Positions 13,201 to 25,861 of a DNA stretch of 64,000 nt are shown here, in pieces. Position numbers and translations under genes: made by a program. The notes below the pieces were generated by a model. That model made no database searches. It saw only the letters and a program-made list of their open reading frames with translations, and was not told the DNA's origin. The stretch covers positions 3,720,001-3,784,000 of the forward strand of contig NGZR01000001.1 of NCBI GenBank assembly GCA_002197995.1, read 5' to 3'. The number at the start of each line of letters is the position of its first letter. Within the stretch, counting starts at the first letter, position 1. This DNA is from Gaeumannomyces sp. JS-464. Taxonomy: Eukaryota; Ascomycota; Sordariomycetes; Magnaporthales; Magnaporthaceae.

Positions 13201-16060
13201 CCGATCGATCCCACCAAGACGGTTGACTGCGACCCTTATTATCATCATCATCATCATCACATCGCGAGCAAGGGTAGCATCGTGACGCGTTCCATTACAG
13301 CAGACACAAGCTGTGTGAAAGCAAAAACACCAGTGAAAGGGTGTAGATCACAAAATAGGCCGCACAAATGCACGCACACACCTTCACAAGCCCCAAGCAG
13401 GCCCCAGACGTCCAGAAACAACAGAGAAGGTCGAGCCGCAAAAGCCCAAGGAGAAAGCGGATCCCCCCGTCGCAGTGGCCACCGGCACATGTGCTGCCAA
13501 GAGAGCAAAAGGACCCATCCATCATGCCACGAGGCCTTGTCCATCTCGTGGCAGCTCAGACTGGGTCCCGGCGGCATGGGAAGAAAAAGAGTCACTCAAC
13601 TAACGCCCGCGTACCGGCTCGTTGGACCAGACTCAAAACACACTCTCTCCACCGGCTCGCCGCTGGCTGCTTGCCAGCACGGCCCCTACCCACATCGTCA
13701 ACCAGGCCAGGCCGGGCCAGGTGGTTAGCAGGGAGGGCGTCAAATTTCTTGTGCGTCTCTTGGCTGCAGATCCTTTTTCTTCTTTTTTTTTTCTTGCCAA
13801 CATTTTATTGTATTTTATCCACGTCTTGCTTTTGTGGAGTATATTGATGCTGTCCGTCTGCCCCGGCACAACAGACCCCTGGAGTCGCGGTGAGAAGCAG
13901 AAGAACCGTCCCCACCCGTTGGAATCTTCCATCGCCTGCTGGGATAATGGAGGGGGAAATAACGAAAAGGGGATGGCAGTTCCAGACCGCGGGATCCATC
14001 AATCACGACCGACATCGAACTTATTTGACTTGTCGGAAGGGGCTGGGAGAGAAGAAAAATGATTCCGCGGGTTCTTTTAGCTTCGCGGCTCGTGGGGCCA
14101 GTCTTTTCCCGCGTAGCTGCCGGCACGTGGCAGCCGTCTTCCGCGAACGGCTTCGACCGACAGGAGCTCCATCCTCGACCAGAGGACCCTTGGTTTTTTG
14201 TGTTGTGTTGCTCTGTCTACGGAGCACGGGTGTAGAAGGTTTGCTCTTCCGTCCCTATCGCCACCCGGCAGGACTGGCTGGCTGCCGCGCTCCGGTTCGG
14301 CGGTGGCGTTCAACGGCAATTCATTGGTGCTTCACCGAGCGCCAGGGATTGTGACACAAGCAGGATTGAGCACAGAGATGCAAGCCAAGCCAGGCGATTG
14401 TGGCCTGCCTGCCTGTCTGTCGAAGAAAAAGCACAGAGCACAGAGCACGGAGCACAAAGCACACGGTTGATTTGAGAGGCTCGCATTCAGTGGTCGCCGT
14501 CGCTGCGCGCATAGCATTCCACCCCCCCCTGGCCCATGAAACAAAACCCGTCAATGAGCTATGCGGCGGCTCCCAAGTGGTCCAATAAACCCACTCCCAT
14601 CACATGACGCGGCGTCACTGCGAAGCGGCTGAGTGGCAGACCAGCCAGCCTAGCCCGACCCCAAACGTGGCCACCACAGCCAACCGCCTTGTCTTTTTGC
14701 TAGCGAACGGAGCTAATCTTGGCCATCTTTTTCAGCCCCCCCTTCGGAGGCGGCTCCGACGAGCCACTGGTTGAGGGCTTCAGGAACTGCGATTTGATCG
14801 TCGCAAGGGGACTGCGTGTTGGGCTTGGCTAGGGTGAGGTACCACCAGGTCGGCCGACATGGCCACGCACCACCTACCGCCTCGCCTCGCCTGCCTTATG
14901 CCCGATCTCTCACGGCTTTGGAGATTCAGGGTTTCACAGGGGGTGTTTGTTTATGGTTCCAGCCATGCGACCCAGCCCAGGACCAGCCAGACAGATATGC
15001 TTTCAGAGGCGGCCCTCCATCCCCTGTCCCCCGGTGAAGGCGAGACTGCTGTCTCCTCGGCGGAGTGCAACCGGGGCTGGGTTTGTGAGTCGTGCCTCTA
15101 ACGTCTCTATTTTGATTCTCACGTTTCCACTTGCTCTGTCTGATCTGTTTAGCCGACGGGGCATGGCTGAAAGGTATCTCTACCGTTGGCTAGAAACAAA
15201 AACAAAATTGACAAGAAAAAAAAAATGAAGGACCAGGGAGCCCGCAGAGGCGTGTTCTGCAAGGATCGGGACCCTGCTGTGGCGGCGCGCTACTGCAGGA
15301 ACGGACGCGGGCGTTTTATTGCCATGCGCCGCCCCTGTAACCCCGGCAATTCACGCCCAGTTCACCGCGCCAGTTCACACCAGAAACGCCTGCCCTATCC
15401 AACAAGGTTCCCGCCACCCGACGGCGCGCGCCTCGTTTTCTTTTTCTTCAAGAATCTCCTCCAGCACACACGAGGGGAGGGGCTTGATGAAGGTGTAAAA
15501 GTTTATTCGCTTAGCCCATCTCTAGCGCATCAAAAAGACCGTCGATCGGCGATTTCGATTTCCCACTATCGATTGGTTTTTTTGATGGACGTTGGCAATC
15601 CTCCGGGTTGGCGTTCCCACCTTGGAGGCTTTACTCATGGAGAGCGACAAGGGAGCAGGAAAAAAAAAATGACAGCAGGAAAAAAAAAAAATCATTGAAA
15701 TTTCGCATTCATATTGGCCATTGACAGGGAAACCCTGCATCATGTTTCAGCGCACTCGGGTGGGGAGCATGCATGCCGGCGGAGCATACCTTTCCTTTCC
15801 CCTTGTCCGCCTTCCCAATGGAGGCGCGAGAGCCGGATGTTTGGAGTTTTGGTTCCATGACAGAAATGATGGAGATTTGCCCTTTCCCGTCCCCACTCCT
15901 TCGCTCTTTGGTTCTTCCAGAAGCCTTCCGATTTGGCTGTCGGCGCTCGAAATGGGATGGCGGGCAATTCCATGCCCATGAAAATTGTTCCATTTTGGGC
16001 GGAGCTCTGTTGGGCAAGGGGATCTGATCTGCCAGACAGGGCGGAATTGGGGGTTGGACC

Positions 16061-16083
16061 AAAAAAAAAAAAAAAAAAAAAAA
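16061..16083. repeat. Poly(A) run of 23
   Basis: Uninterrupted run of 23 A on the plus strand inside the gene desert, the longest homopolymer seen in the window. No retroelement body or target-site duplication is visible beside it, so a retroposon tail is not supported. Confidence 0.9.
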
Positions 16084-19000
16084 GAGGATGCGCGGCCGTG
16101 ACATCTCCGCCTGAAATGCATCCACTCGGTGTGTCTTTTGTTTCTTCCTGCGCCGGACCGCACCCCGGGAGACATGCTTGTCGACCTTAGGCACGTAGGA
16201 GCCGACGAACGGTTGGTTTGGTGAGAAAGCGGGCGAGAAAGGGCTGGTGGCTGCCAAGGCTTGATTAGCATCTGCGGTGTTGAGTTGCCAATGTCTCGGG
16301 AGCGGCTGTAAGCGCGACGGCACACAGCCAACCAGAAAATCAAGGCAGCCGAGGTTCAAACATTAGGTCTTTTCTGTCTATTACTTGCGGTTGTGTGTTC
16401 CCGGTTGTGTGCAATATGCCTGTCTGGCAGACCGAGGCGTGGATGACGATAGGATCGATGCTGCACAAATTGCCTCCCCATTCCGCGAGCACAATCTCCC
16501 ACACACGAGACCCACGGGACAAGCCATCCAGAAGGCGGCGCTACCGGTTGCTGTCATTCAACCAGCCCGCCTCTGCTGCTGGACAAACTCCGGTTCTCGT
16601 CATGCCCGGTGGCCGGCCGTGCCACCCTCGACCATTCTCTCTGTCCCCGGTGTTAGAGCATTGCGCCTTACTCATTCATCGGCGACCTCGCTGTCTGCCT
16701 GCCCCGGCGACCCAGCCTTGCTTGATTGGGGACGCTCGGGACAACGGATAATACCGATGGCCCGAGTAAGAACCACCGTGTTTGTGTCAGTCAGTGAAAA
16801 ACACCAATTTTGGATCGCATTGCGGAGCTTTCGCTCGCAGTGAATGGCGGGTGAAAAGGCCATATTGCGGCCATCGCGTCCCCCCTACCTGCCAAAGTGC
16901 GAATCAGGCAGTTTGTGCGCCTTGCACTTCACATTGCTGTCTGGTTGGATGACAACAAATCACTCCACTGCGTCTACGAGGGGGAACAAGAGTCATAAAG
17001 TCTATCAATGCGGGCTATACCGAGCTCGGAAATCGACTCGCTGGAAATGCACACGGCCATTGGGTGGGTGGGTGGACGGAAAGGGGCTCTGATCGGTTTC
17101 AGGACGCAGGGTGGGACGGTCGAGAAGAGAACAGGTGGAAGGAGGCAAAAAATAACAGAGAAGAAGAAGAAGAAAAAATAAAGAAAAAGCTAGAATCAAA
17201 GCGCGTCGTAATCTCCCACCAGTCGGAACGACGATGCCGTTCTGAGAGAGGTTGTCTTGTTCCCTGACTAGCTCAGGCACACCAGTGCTGCACTGGGAAA
17301 GGCCGGGCAGCTGTCGGGATGCTAGCAAGAAACGCCTCGTTCCGTTTGTCCCAGTTGAGGAGGGCTTGCTTTGCGCTGGTTAGCCTAGCCTCTTGTGGCC
17401 CTAGTTGGTCGCTTGTGCCTGAAACCGGGCAGTACTTTTTTCTTTTTTTTTTCTCGCAGATTTTTTTATCTGATTTTTCAATTGGAGCTCTATTTTTTCA
17501 CAGCCCTCATTGTCATGACCCTTTATTTCCAACATCCAGTCGCGCGTGGCGACCACGTCGCGGTTGCCCGAAAAGGGGACCCACAGCTTGGCTGAAGCAT
17601 CATCAGCCACAGTGCTATTTCCCGCCGAAACTAAACGGCCAGGCAGCCATCGAGTCGGGCGAATTGGGGCATTTGCAAGGCGAGCGGGAGGATGGTGGGA
17701 GGCCAAAAAAGAAACAACCGTGTGCTGACCGGATGAGGCCGCGCCAACGACAAACCGCCTTTGTCGCCCCAGAATCGGCATTCGTCGGCGGGTGAGAGCA
17801 ACAAGGGGCGCTCCAGCATTATTTTTCGATGCACAGCCACACTCCACCTGTCTTTTTTTTCTTTTCTTTTCTTTCAGCTGTGATGCGCTCGTTCCGGGGA
17901 ACGGCTGGTGCTGGCATATGGATCGCATGTACCGTCACGTATGACAGCACATCACTCAGACCCGATGACTTGAGCCCGACGTGGCATGATGGCACGGTGG
18001 GGATTGAGGGGGAGGCAACCCCAGCTTGAGGCTTGGAAGCCGCCAACCGTCGCTGCCCGGGCACTTTCACCACCCAGATCGCGAAGACGATGAATCCAAC
18101 CCGTTGAAAAGCCGGGGTTGGCAGGTGGGAAATGCGCGAGGAGCGCGGAAAATAATGCATCGGGATAGGTTGCATGAAAAAAAAAAAGTGTGACTCTGGG
18201 GTGGGCAGGGCAGGGCAGGGTGTGTGCGGAAATGCCTCGATTGGTCGGGCCGAGCTGGGTGAGCTGGTGAGGCAGCCGCCACGGGCTATGTTGGCTGTCG
18301 TCAGCCTACCTTGGGTATTGTGGCATTCTGTTCATCCTCTCGGTTTCTGTGTCGCCTCTGTGAGGCGACAGAGGGCGTGCGATGCAATGACGCCTTGGGT
18401 ATCATGTCGATCCGTATCGCTTTTTCCCACGCGCACCGTCGTCGCCACATGTTTTTGTCTAAGCGGAGGAGGCAGGAACAGGGCGGCCGCCGACCTGGCC
18501 GACCTGGCCGACCTAGGTCGATACCACGTTATACACGCGCAGATGGAGGGGGTGGGCGGACGCGGGCAGCCAGCCAGCCAGCCTACTTGGATTCTCCCCC
18601 TGATCCTACGGCACAAAGGCTGCACAGGAGCCCAAAGATAGCTACGCTCGGCCTGCTGCTGTTCTTGGCCGTCCCGTTTGTTCCGGGGACTCAGCACGCT
18701 ATTGGAGAGGTCGCGAGTTTGGGGTATGGCACGTGTCAGGGGAAACACGAGACGCTCCCAAACGCTCGGGTGCTGAGGCTTTCTTTGGTGGGAAGCACAG
18801 CAGGGGAGTACCTAGGTAGTGCGAGGGGGACGGAAAACCTGCTTGTGCATGCGGTCGAAAAAAAAGAAGAGAAGCCCAACCAGAAGCAATGAGGGGAGAT
18901 GCGTCATGATTCTGATTGCAGGGCGCGCGCCTCATCTTGCATCATGATTAGGTATAGCCAGCTGGCCTGCCAGCCAGTCGGCCAGCGCAGACGCGCATAG

Positions 19001-21465
19001 AGCGAGGTTGGCAACGGGGTATGGTCGAGAAGGGGTTGTGGGTTGTATCAAAGAGTCACAGAAGGGAGAAAAAAAAGTAATCAACAATACAGAAACAAGA
19101 AGATGAGGCGTGGGCTGATGATGCGCAGTTACACTTCTGCCTGGAGCAACAGTAAAATGAAATTTGCCTGTGTAGCAGACCGGTGTGAAATATCTCGTAA
19201 TTCACAAACAAGGGAGGGCGCGGCGGATGACGAGATGCCGATGGATTTTTAATGCATGACAATGACAGTAACCAGCACAGGTTTCCGCCGGCGGCCACCA
19301 ACAGGCGAAAAACAAAAGCGGACAAGTCGGGCGGCGGAGCGGGCCCTTGCGCCGTCGCTCGCTCGGTCGGCCGCAGCTGCTGCTGTCCTTCCGGGTTCCA
19401 CGACCGCGAGCTCCATCTCGAGGGACGCGACAGATGACCGGAGCATTTTATTTTGGTGATGTGCGATTTTCCTGCGCTCGGGGCTGCTGGTTCTCTCGGG
19501 CTTATTTGTTTTCTCCCTGGGCCGCAGCAGCGATATGCAGTGCATCGCCGCAAATCTGGTTTTCGTCTTTCAGCTCTTGTCGCTCTCCCGCCCCTCCCAC
19601 CACATCAGCCAGCCTTCGCGGAACCACCGATCTGGTTTTATTTCCTGTTCCGTCCTTTTTTTTTCTTTCTCGGCCGGCGTCCCATCCCCCTCGTCATGCA
19701 ATGCAGGTCGGCCGCGCGCCGAATATGCAGGGCAGGGTAGTCGGCCTCAGTATAAGCATGCGTGTTTACGGTAAGGTAAGGGCAGGGGAAGTGGTGGTGG
19801 TGTAACACGTGGAGCATGAACAAGAAAAAAGAAGATCATAAGTATCCCGAGACGAACATGTTGGACGGGGCGCGGCGGCGGCAATCCTGCATCTTCTAAG
19901 AATAGATGCGTTCTTCCTCCCTCTTGTTCTTCTTCTCGGCACATCAAGGATGGGCATCAGACTGCAACACGACGCAACCACGAGCACTACCACCCTCCCC
20001 ATCGCTGCTGCTCCCCCTCGTTTCACGACCGCATGGCATGGAATCTCGTCGCCTGCAGCACATCTCCGTCACGAACGAGATGCGTAGATTGATTAGGTAG
20101 GGCGCGCGGGCGTGAGTGGGTGGGTGGGGGAGCGGGCAGCACAGAGAGAGGGTACATCCAGTACCAGATAGTACGACGAGACTGAGGGAGGGAGGCGTGA
20201 GAGATATTTTTCTTTTTTGGATGCTGACATCCCACGCCGTGCCTCCACGCCCAGGGCCACGCCGCGTCCTGGTATCAGCAAGGTCTCGGTTCACTTGTGG
20301 TACAGGACAACATGTACCATTTTTCTTCTTATCTCTCTCGTCGCAGGCTCGCCGCAGCAAGATTCCGCTTGGATGTCAGGTCGTGGTCCGCTGTCGCCCA
20401 TCGCCAGCCCATCGCATCTCACCCATCCCCCATCCCAGCCGGGTCCCTCATTCGGGCCATTCCCGCATCGCCGGGGTATCCACACGATTTGGTGCCCTTC
20501 TCGGTGACCACCAAGACGGCCGATGGAACCGTACCGGTACAATCGACATGTTCAAACCTACGCCGTCCTTTTTTTTTTTTCCCTTCGTCTCCACACACAC
20601 CTCCGATTTCCCTTCTCGCTTTTCTCTTTCTCTCCCACACGCAAACGCATCGTACATACACTGGCACACGCGGCGCGATTCCTTCCCGCCCCGCCCGAGA
20701 TGATTTTTTTTCTTTTTCCAAAACCGTGTAATCTCCGTTCCCTTCTTCTCTGCCCCATATCGGCCGCCTTTCCCTGCGCCTGAATGTCATCTTACGGCAG
20801 CGTCCCGAACGAGCCACATGTCACATAATATCCACTTTCGGGAACATCCTCGTTGCCTCGCGTGTGGCGCCTGTCACCATGTCTCTTTTTTTTCCTCGCT
20901 CGCAAAGTGTTTGTGTGCCCTGCCACCGACAGTGCAAAAAAAAAAAATTACAAGCACAACGAGTCCGTTTCTGCAGGTTGCCTTTTTGTCGGGGGATCCA
21001 TTACTAGCAACAGTGTTTGTGCGAGTCATCTGTCTGTTTGGTGTTTGTCTCCACGAGGCGTTCCTCTTTTAACAGCCACGCCAGAATATTGGGTTCGTCC
21101 CGAACATGACACATTCCCACCGTCCTCTTTTTTTGCTCGAGTAACGAGGTCGTGTTCCCGCGTAGCATGTCCTTCCAAACTTGGGGACGGGAAGCGAGGT
21201 CGAGATGTGAAGCAAACCAAAACCTAAACCTTGAAATTAGGCACGGCCCATCTTGTGCAGCCTCGTCTGTCATGCCCGGTCGGGATGCCTCGTCATCCCA
21301 TGTTCTGGGCCCTGCTTGGGCATTTGCTCCTTTTGCTTTTTCTGGGCTGCTGGGCTGCTGCTGGCTTCCTTTTTCTTCCCGCCATCCGCGGCTTTTCTTT
21401 ATGGTTAGGCTGCAGGGAGGCGAGAGCACATCTCTCTCTCTGTCTTTCTCGTCAATTGACGCACG

Positions 21466-21493
21466 CCCCCCCCCCCTTTTTTTTTTTTTTTTT
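21466..21493. repeat. C11-T17 double homopolymer
   Basis: Eleven C followed directly by seventeen T, preceded by a CT dinucleotide stretch at about 21431-21440. A strong polypurine/polypyrimidine tract that could form triplex or G-rich structures on the opposite strand. Confidence 0.9.
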
Positions 21494-22136
21494 CAAGCCA
21501 GCCCAGCGACCACCCCTTCCATCGTTCCAGAGAAGTGGGTGGTGGCTTGCGGGTGATAAGCGACCGACGAAAATCGTCCAGACCGTCCGGCGCGCGCTTC
21601 TGGCTTAGTGCCTTCCGGCCTCCTGGGCTCGCTTGTCCGTGAGGTGTGGTATGACTTTGCATGCACAAAGGACGTCCTGTCTGACAGTGTGTCTCCTCCC
21701 CATGCCCTGCCCTGTCCTGCCCGCGTTAGGTAATCGGTGGTGGTGTGCCGTCAGTCAAGGATGGCATGGTCGTTCGATCAATGGGCGACAGCAACATGCA
21801 GCTCCCGAGCCAGCCGTGCCATTCTGATGTCCTTTTTTCCTCATGGGCTGGCAATCCGAGAATACGGTCTTGTCGGATCTGCGGTTTTCGTCTCCCGAGA
21901 AGATGCAAGATGCGGCGTTTGCTTGTGTATCCCCAGCCTCACGGTTCTAGCGGCTAGCTAAGGCTACCTGCTAGCATCGACGGCGCCCCTTTCGTTTTGC
22001 CTGGGGGACGATTCTCATCTTCGGCGTCACACCGAACACTAGCAGCTTTGAATAGCAACGCACGCCCGTGGTCGGATCCTCTTCTTCCTTCTTTTCTTCT
22101 TACCTTATTCTGGCATATCTTTTTCTCATTGAACTC

Positions 22137-22156
22137 TTTTTTTTTTTTTTTTTTTT
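22137..22156. repeat. Poly(T) run of 20
   Basis: Twenty T in a row followed by CTTTCTTTC; part of a wider T-rich tract from about 22080. Confidence 0.9.
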
Positions 22157-25063
22157 CTTTCTTTCTCGTTGATCCCATAAAGTTCGTTTCCCTCTCCCAG
22201 GAGCACCCTTTCCCGGAAGGCCTGCCGTCGTTATCAAACAAGCCTTCCGCGGCGCCCTGGTCCATGCCGGCGTGGCTTTCAGACCCGCATTTGATGAGAC
22301 GGAAGGCAATGGAAAAATTTTCTTCGTTCTGCAACTAGACTAGGTTTCTTATTATTATAGTCCCTGCCTGCTATTTCTGCGAGATGCAACCTGCGGCATG
22401 AATGCCTGTCTTTTCCGGACAGCTGGTAACCATGGGGTGAAGGGTCCAGAAAATCCGAAGCAGAAACGAGCAGGAGGCAGGCGAACATGGCGCCCTGCTA
22501 GGTCGTAAATCGGGGCGACGGTCGGAACGTGAGCAACCTGGGGCTAGGGATAGGCTGCTGGTACTCAACATTGAGCCGAGACTAGGGGGCACAGCCGATT
22601 GCGCCACGAAATAGAGCCGTTCACATCGGGCTGGGAGAGGAAGGGAAGGCACACATTCACCAGGATAAACGAGAAAATAAGCAAAAAGAAAAGAAAAAGA
22701 GGGTGATGAGCAAGAAAACACGCTGCGGAACACCAGACGTCACACGCGAGGCCCAGTGTAGCTCTCCGATTGGAATATGGAAAGTCTTAGCCGAGGCTGA
22801 ACATTTGCTCCGTTGGAGGAGGCAAAACACGGGCCTGGGCGAATGGGGCAGAAGAGGCGGCACCGAGGGCAGAGCTTGGCTGTGCCGTGTGAGCAAATCG
22901 AAGGTGAATGGCGGCGCGGAAAGCAGCCCGCTGGCCGCCGACGGAGCATTCCCCGTGCTGAACTTGTCGCTAGTCGTGCGCACCCAGGAAATCGGCAAGT
23001 CATAAAAAGAGAGTGAGAAGGATAAAAGTAATGCAGAAATTTCCCAGACAGGGTGTTTGTTGGTCAGGGTGGACTGGCCGACGGCCTCATCAGGAAGGAC
23101 GGCGCGCTCGTCTGGACAAATTTGATTGATGGGGGAAGGGCGATCTCCACCGCACCCGCTGGCGGGCAGCCCTCCCCTGGCCCTTGCTGGCGACCGAAGG
23201 CTTCTGCGCCTTCTGGCAAACTTCGAGCAGGGCTTCCAAAACAGGGCCTGGTGGAGTGGGTTGATGGGCGGGCAGGCCAAAGGGAGAAGGGACATGGAAG
23301 GCACAAGGGGACACTGGGCCAGAAAATTACACTGAGCGTGTTCGCGCTAGCTCCACCTCTCCCGGACCCTGCCCGCGAATGCTCTACCGCCCCACCCACT
23401 GCCCAAACGGGACTAGTCGCGAGTCGGCCGGCGCCAGAGCGACGCTGGGCCGCGCCCTGGGCGTGTCTCCCCAGGTCCTGGGGCCTAAATTTGACAAGAC
23501 GGCGAGGGTTCTGGGACACGCCCAGGAGGAAGGGGGCGTGGCCAGAGACACACCACCCACCCAGGTGTACCGTACATCCCGGTACAGTTCGGATCAGCCA
23601 GGGTGCATGCCTGATGGGACAGGAAGAAAAAAAAGGCTAGGTTCAGGTACGCGCAACAGGGGGGCCAGCTCCAGTTGTGGCCCCGTCCTTCTTTCAGGTC
23701 AGGTACACCCGTCGTCCCAGCAAGCCAAGCAGCGCACACATCCGGCTCCTTCTGGCGGGCCCCCCCGACATGGATGTGAATTGGGAGAGCCAGGCCGACC
23801 GGGGGCCCAGCTCTTAGCAACCTTGACGCCAGTAATGGAAAGGGGAGATGGGCAACCCGTCTGGGCGATGAGTGTGTGTGCTGCGCTGTGCTGTGTGCGT
23901 GTATGTGCGGCGCGCCATGCCAAACGAAGGAGTCCGGCAGCGAAAAGAAAAAAAATAATTCCCCCGTCGGTTGATTCATATAAGACACGGACACACCCCT
24001 TAACTTTCCCTCCCTCTTCCGTCCTGCCGTCTTCACACAACTTTTAGAGGCTATCTCCTCCTAATACCATCTTCTCTTGTCTCTTGTTTGCGTCCTTTCC
24101 TGTCGCAGTGTAGAATATTAAACCACCCGAGGTGCAAACTTCCCACCGATTTTTACCGTTCCTGCAACCAGCAGCCACGCCAACGTCAGCCCGTCACCGA
24201 CCTTCGCTTGTACCAACAACGACACCCTCGCCTAGGCCGACATCATTTTTTCCAGCTAGATCCACACCTCGAGCTGCAACCTCCCCTGCGACCTCCTGCA
24301 GACTGTTCCTGACAGCGCAGCAGTCCCCGACCGCCATTCGAAGATAACGCCAGCCCGAGTCAACGCACTCGACCGCAACGATCGACCCCGAACTCTCGTC
24401 GACAACGCGGAGCATCAGCATCACGTAGGGCTGGGAGGCTGTGAAGAGAGCTAGACACCTCTTGCCGGGCTTGCTCCGGGCTTGCTCCATCTCACCCGCG
24501 TTTTCGGTGCCGCCTGGAGTTTTTCAGCTGTGCTGGGGTTTTTGCCCATCGTTGACTCCGTACCTGCCACAAAAAACCCAAGGTTGTCGGAAGCCCAGAA
24601 ACGAGAGAAAGAGGGTCTGACAACACAACAACCAAGACTTTTTGGTCCCCTCCGCTCCCCGCGTGCTGCAGCAACACCGCCTCGCACACTCCCCCTTGCT
24701 ACCAATCCCAGCTGTCCTCGACTGCTCAAAGAGGGAAAAAAGCAAACCCTCGTTCCTTTTGGTGAGTCAGAAATCCTGCCCAACCAGACGTGGGCCGCTG
24801 CTTCCAGCCCAGGTCGAATCAGCGGATTTGCTGTCGGCCTGCCGCGACCCCTGTCCACCGCCATGCCCTCCTCGCTCTGGTCTTATTTTTGCCCAACGAT
24901 ACCTTTTTGGCCTTTGACGTGCGCACACCGGTCCCATCACCGTGGACAGGTGGATGGATATAAGACCGCCATGGCGCCGTCACGTTTTGATGGCCTGGGG
25001 GTTCCCAGAGTCCCTATCATCACCACCTCACAAAGCATCTCTCTAGAGACATAACGAGCAACC

Positions 25064-25315
25064 ATGGGACTTACACAAGACTCTTCTCTCTCCACTCTAG
25101 GCTTCTTCCCTGCCCCAGAGACGCCCCGATCTCTCCCACAGTTCACCACAATGGCCGTCTCCAGCACACAATACGTCACCCCGATGGGCCGCGGCGCATA
25201 CGACACCACGGGCGTGCCTAAGCCTCCCCGCCGAAGCCCAGGTAAGGCGTCTCGTGGCCATCCCTCCCCGGAGAAGCCCACGACGGCGCGACCTGCGGGC
25301 AAGAGTCGACAGTGA
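25064..25315 (+). other. Possible short ORF or first exon, unknown product
   Basis: ATG in strong context (gcaaccATGgg) opens an 83-codon frame. It reads coherently as far as residue 60 (TPMGRGAYDTTGVPKPPRRS) and meets a textbook donor CCCAG|GTAAGG after position 25241, so it may be a first exon continuing downstream. A second in-frame ATG at 25151 could also be the start. No family recognised and no convincing exon 2 found. Confidence 0.25.
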
Positions 25316-25630
25316 CCCTTTTCGTGCCGATTTATTTTGGTGCGCTCGGTCAAATCAGCCGGCATCGCGGGTCTTTTGTGTGTGTGCATGCGATCTACCA
25401 CCAACCACATCGCGCATGCAAACACGACACGCATTTGGACAAACCTAAGGCCGCACACACTTTTTATTTCGTCCCTCTTTTGGACGCGAAACAGCGTGTG
25501 TCTGCGGTCAACACGCGGCCTTGCTTCACAACGGTGGACCCAATGTCGGCTTGTCTTCTCTTCCTTCTCGAGCCACTTTTCCCCTCCGACATTAACCGTG
25601 TGGATCCTCTCCCACAACACGCACACAACC

Positions 25631-25861
25631 ATGGCCGCTAAGTCAACCATTAAACGACGCTGCCGTCAGCTGTACAACACCAACATGCCTTCTAATTTCG
25701 GGCCGCGCCTGCAATCAAGTCCTCTCGACCAAGCAGCTGCGCCGCCCACCTTCTGTACACCACCAAAGCGCAAGCCTGTTCAATTTTTGGTTCTACTTCT
25801 TTCCGACCGGCTCGATACGCCTGGTTTTCCGGATATCAGATCAACCTTACACCCGTTTTAA
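25631..25861 (+). other. Possible short ORF, unknown product
   Basis: Begins with cacaaccATGgccgc, a near-ideal fungal start context. It encodes 76 residues, basic at the N-terminus (AKSTIKRRCRQLY). No recognisable domain. Reported only because start context and neighbouring CT-rich leader-like sequence agree. Confidence 0.2.

Larger units (their letters stand above)
6809..24000. other. Gene desert, left and central part
   Basis: Read on both strands, I found no stretch resembling a conserved protein, tRNA or transposon. Open frames are short, low-complexity and overlap one another without family motifs. The TAF4 3' UTR occupies the start. The DNA is of mixed composition, not AT-rich, with many A/T homopolymers, CT-rich tracts and recurring CTGGCTGG, CAGGCAGG and CTGCCTGC tetranucleotide repeats. 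Long non-coding transcripts or distant regulatory DNA are possible but unproven. Confidence 0.6.

Noticed and set aside
16061..16083. Poly(A) run as a retrotransposon tail
   Set aside because: No upstream element body, reverse transcriptase motif or flanking duplication visible.
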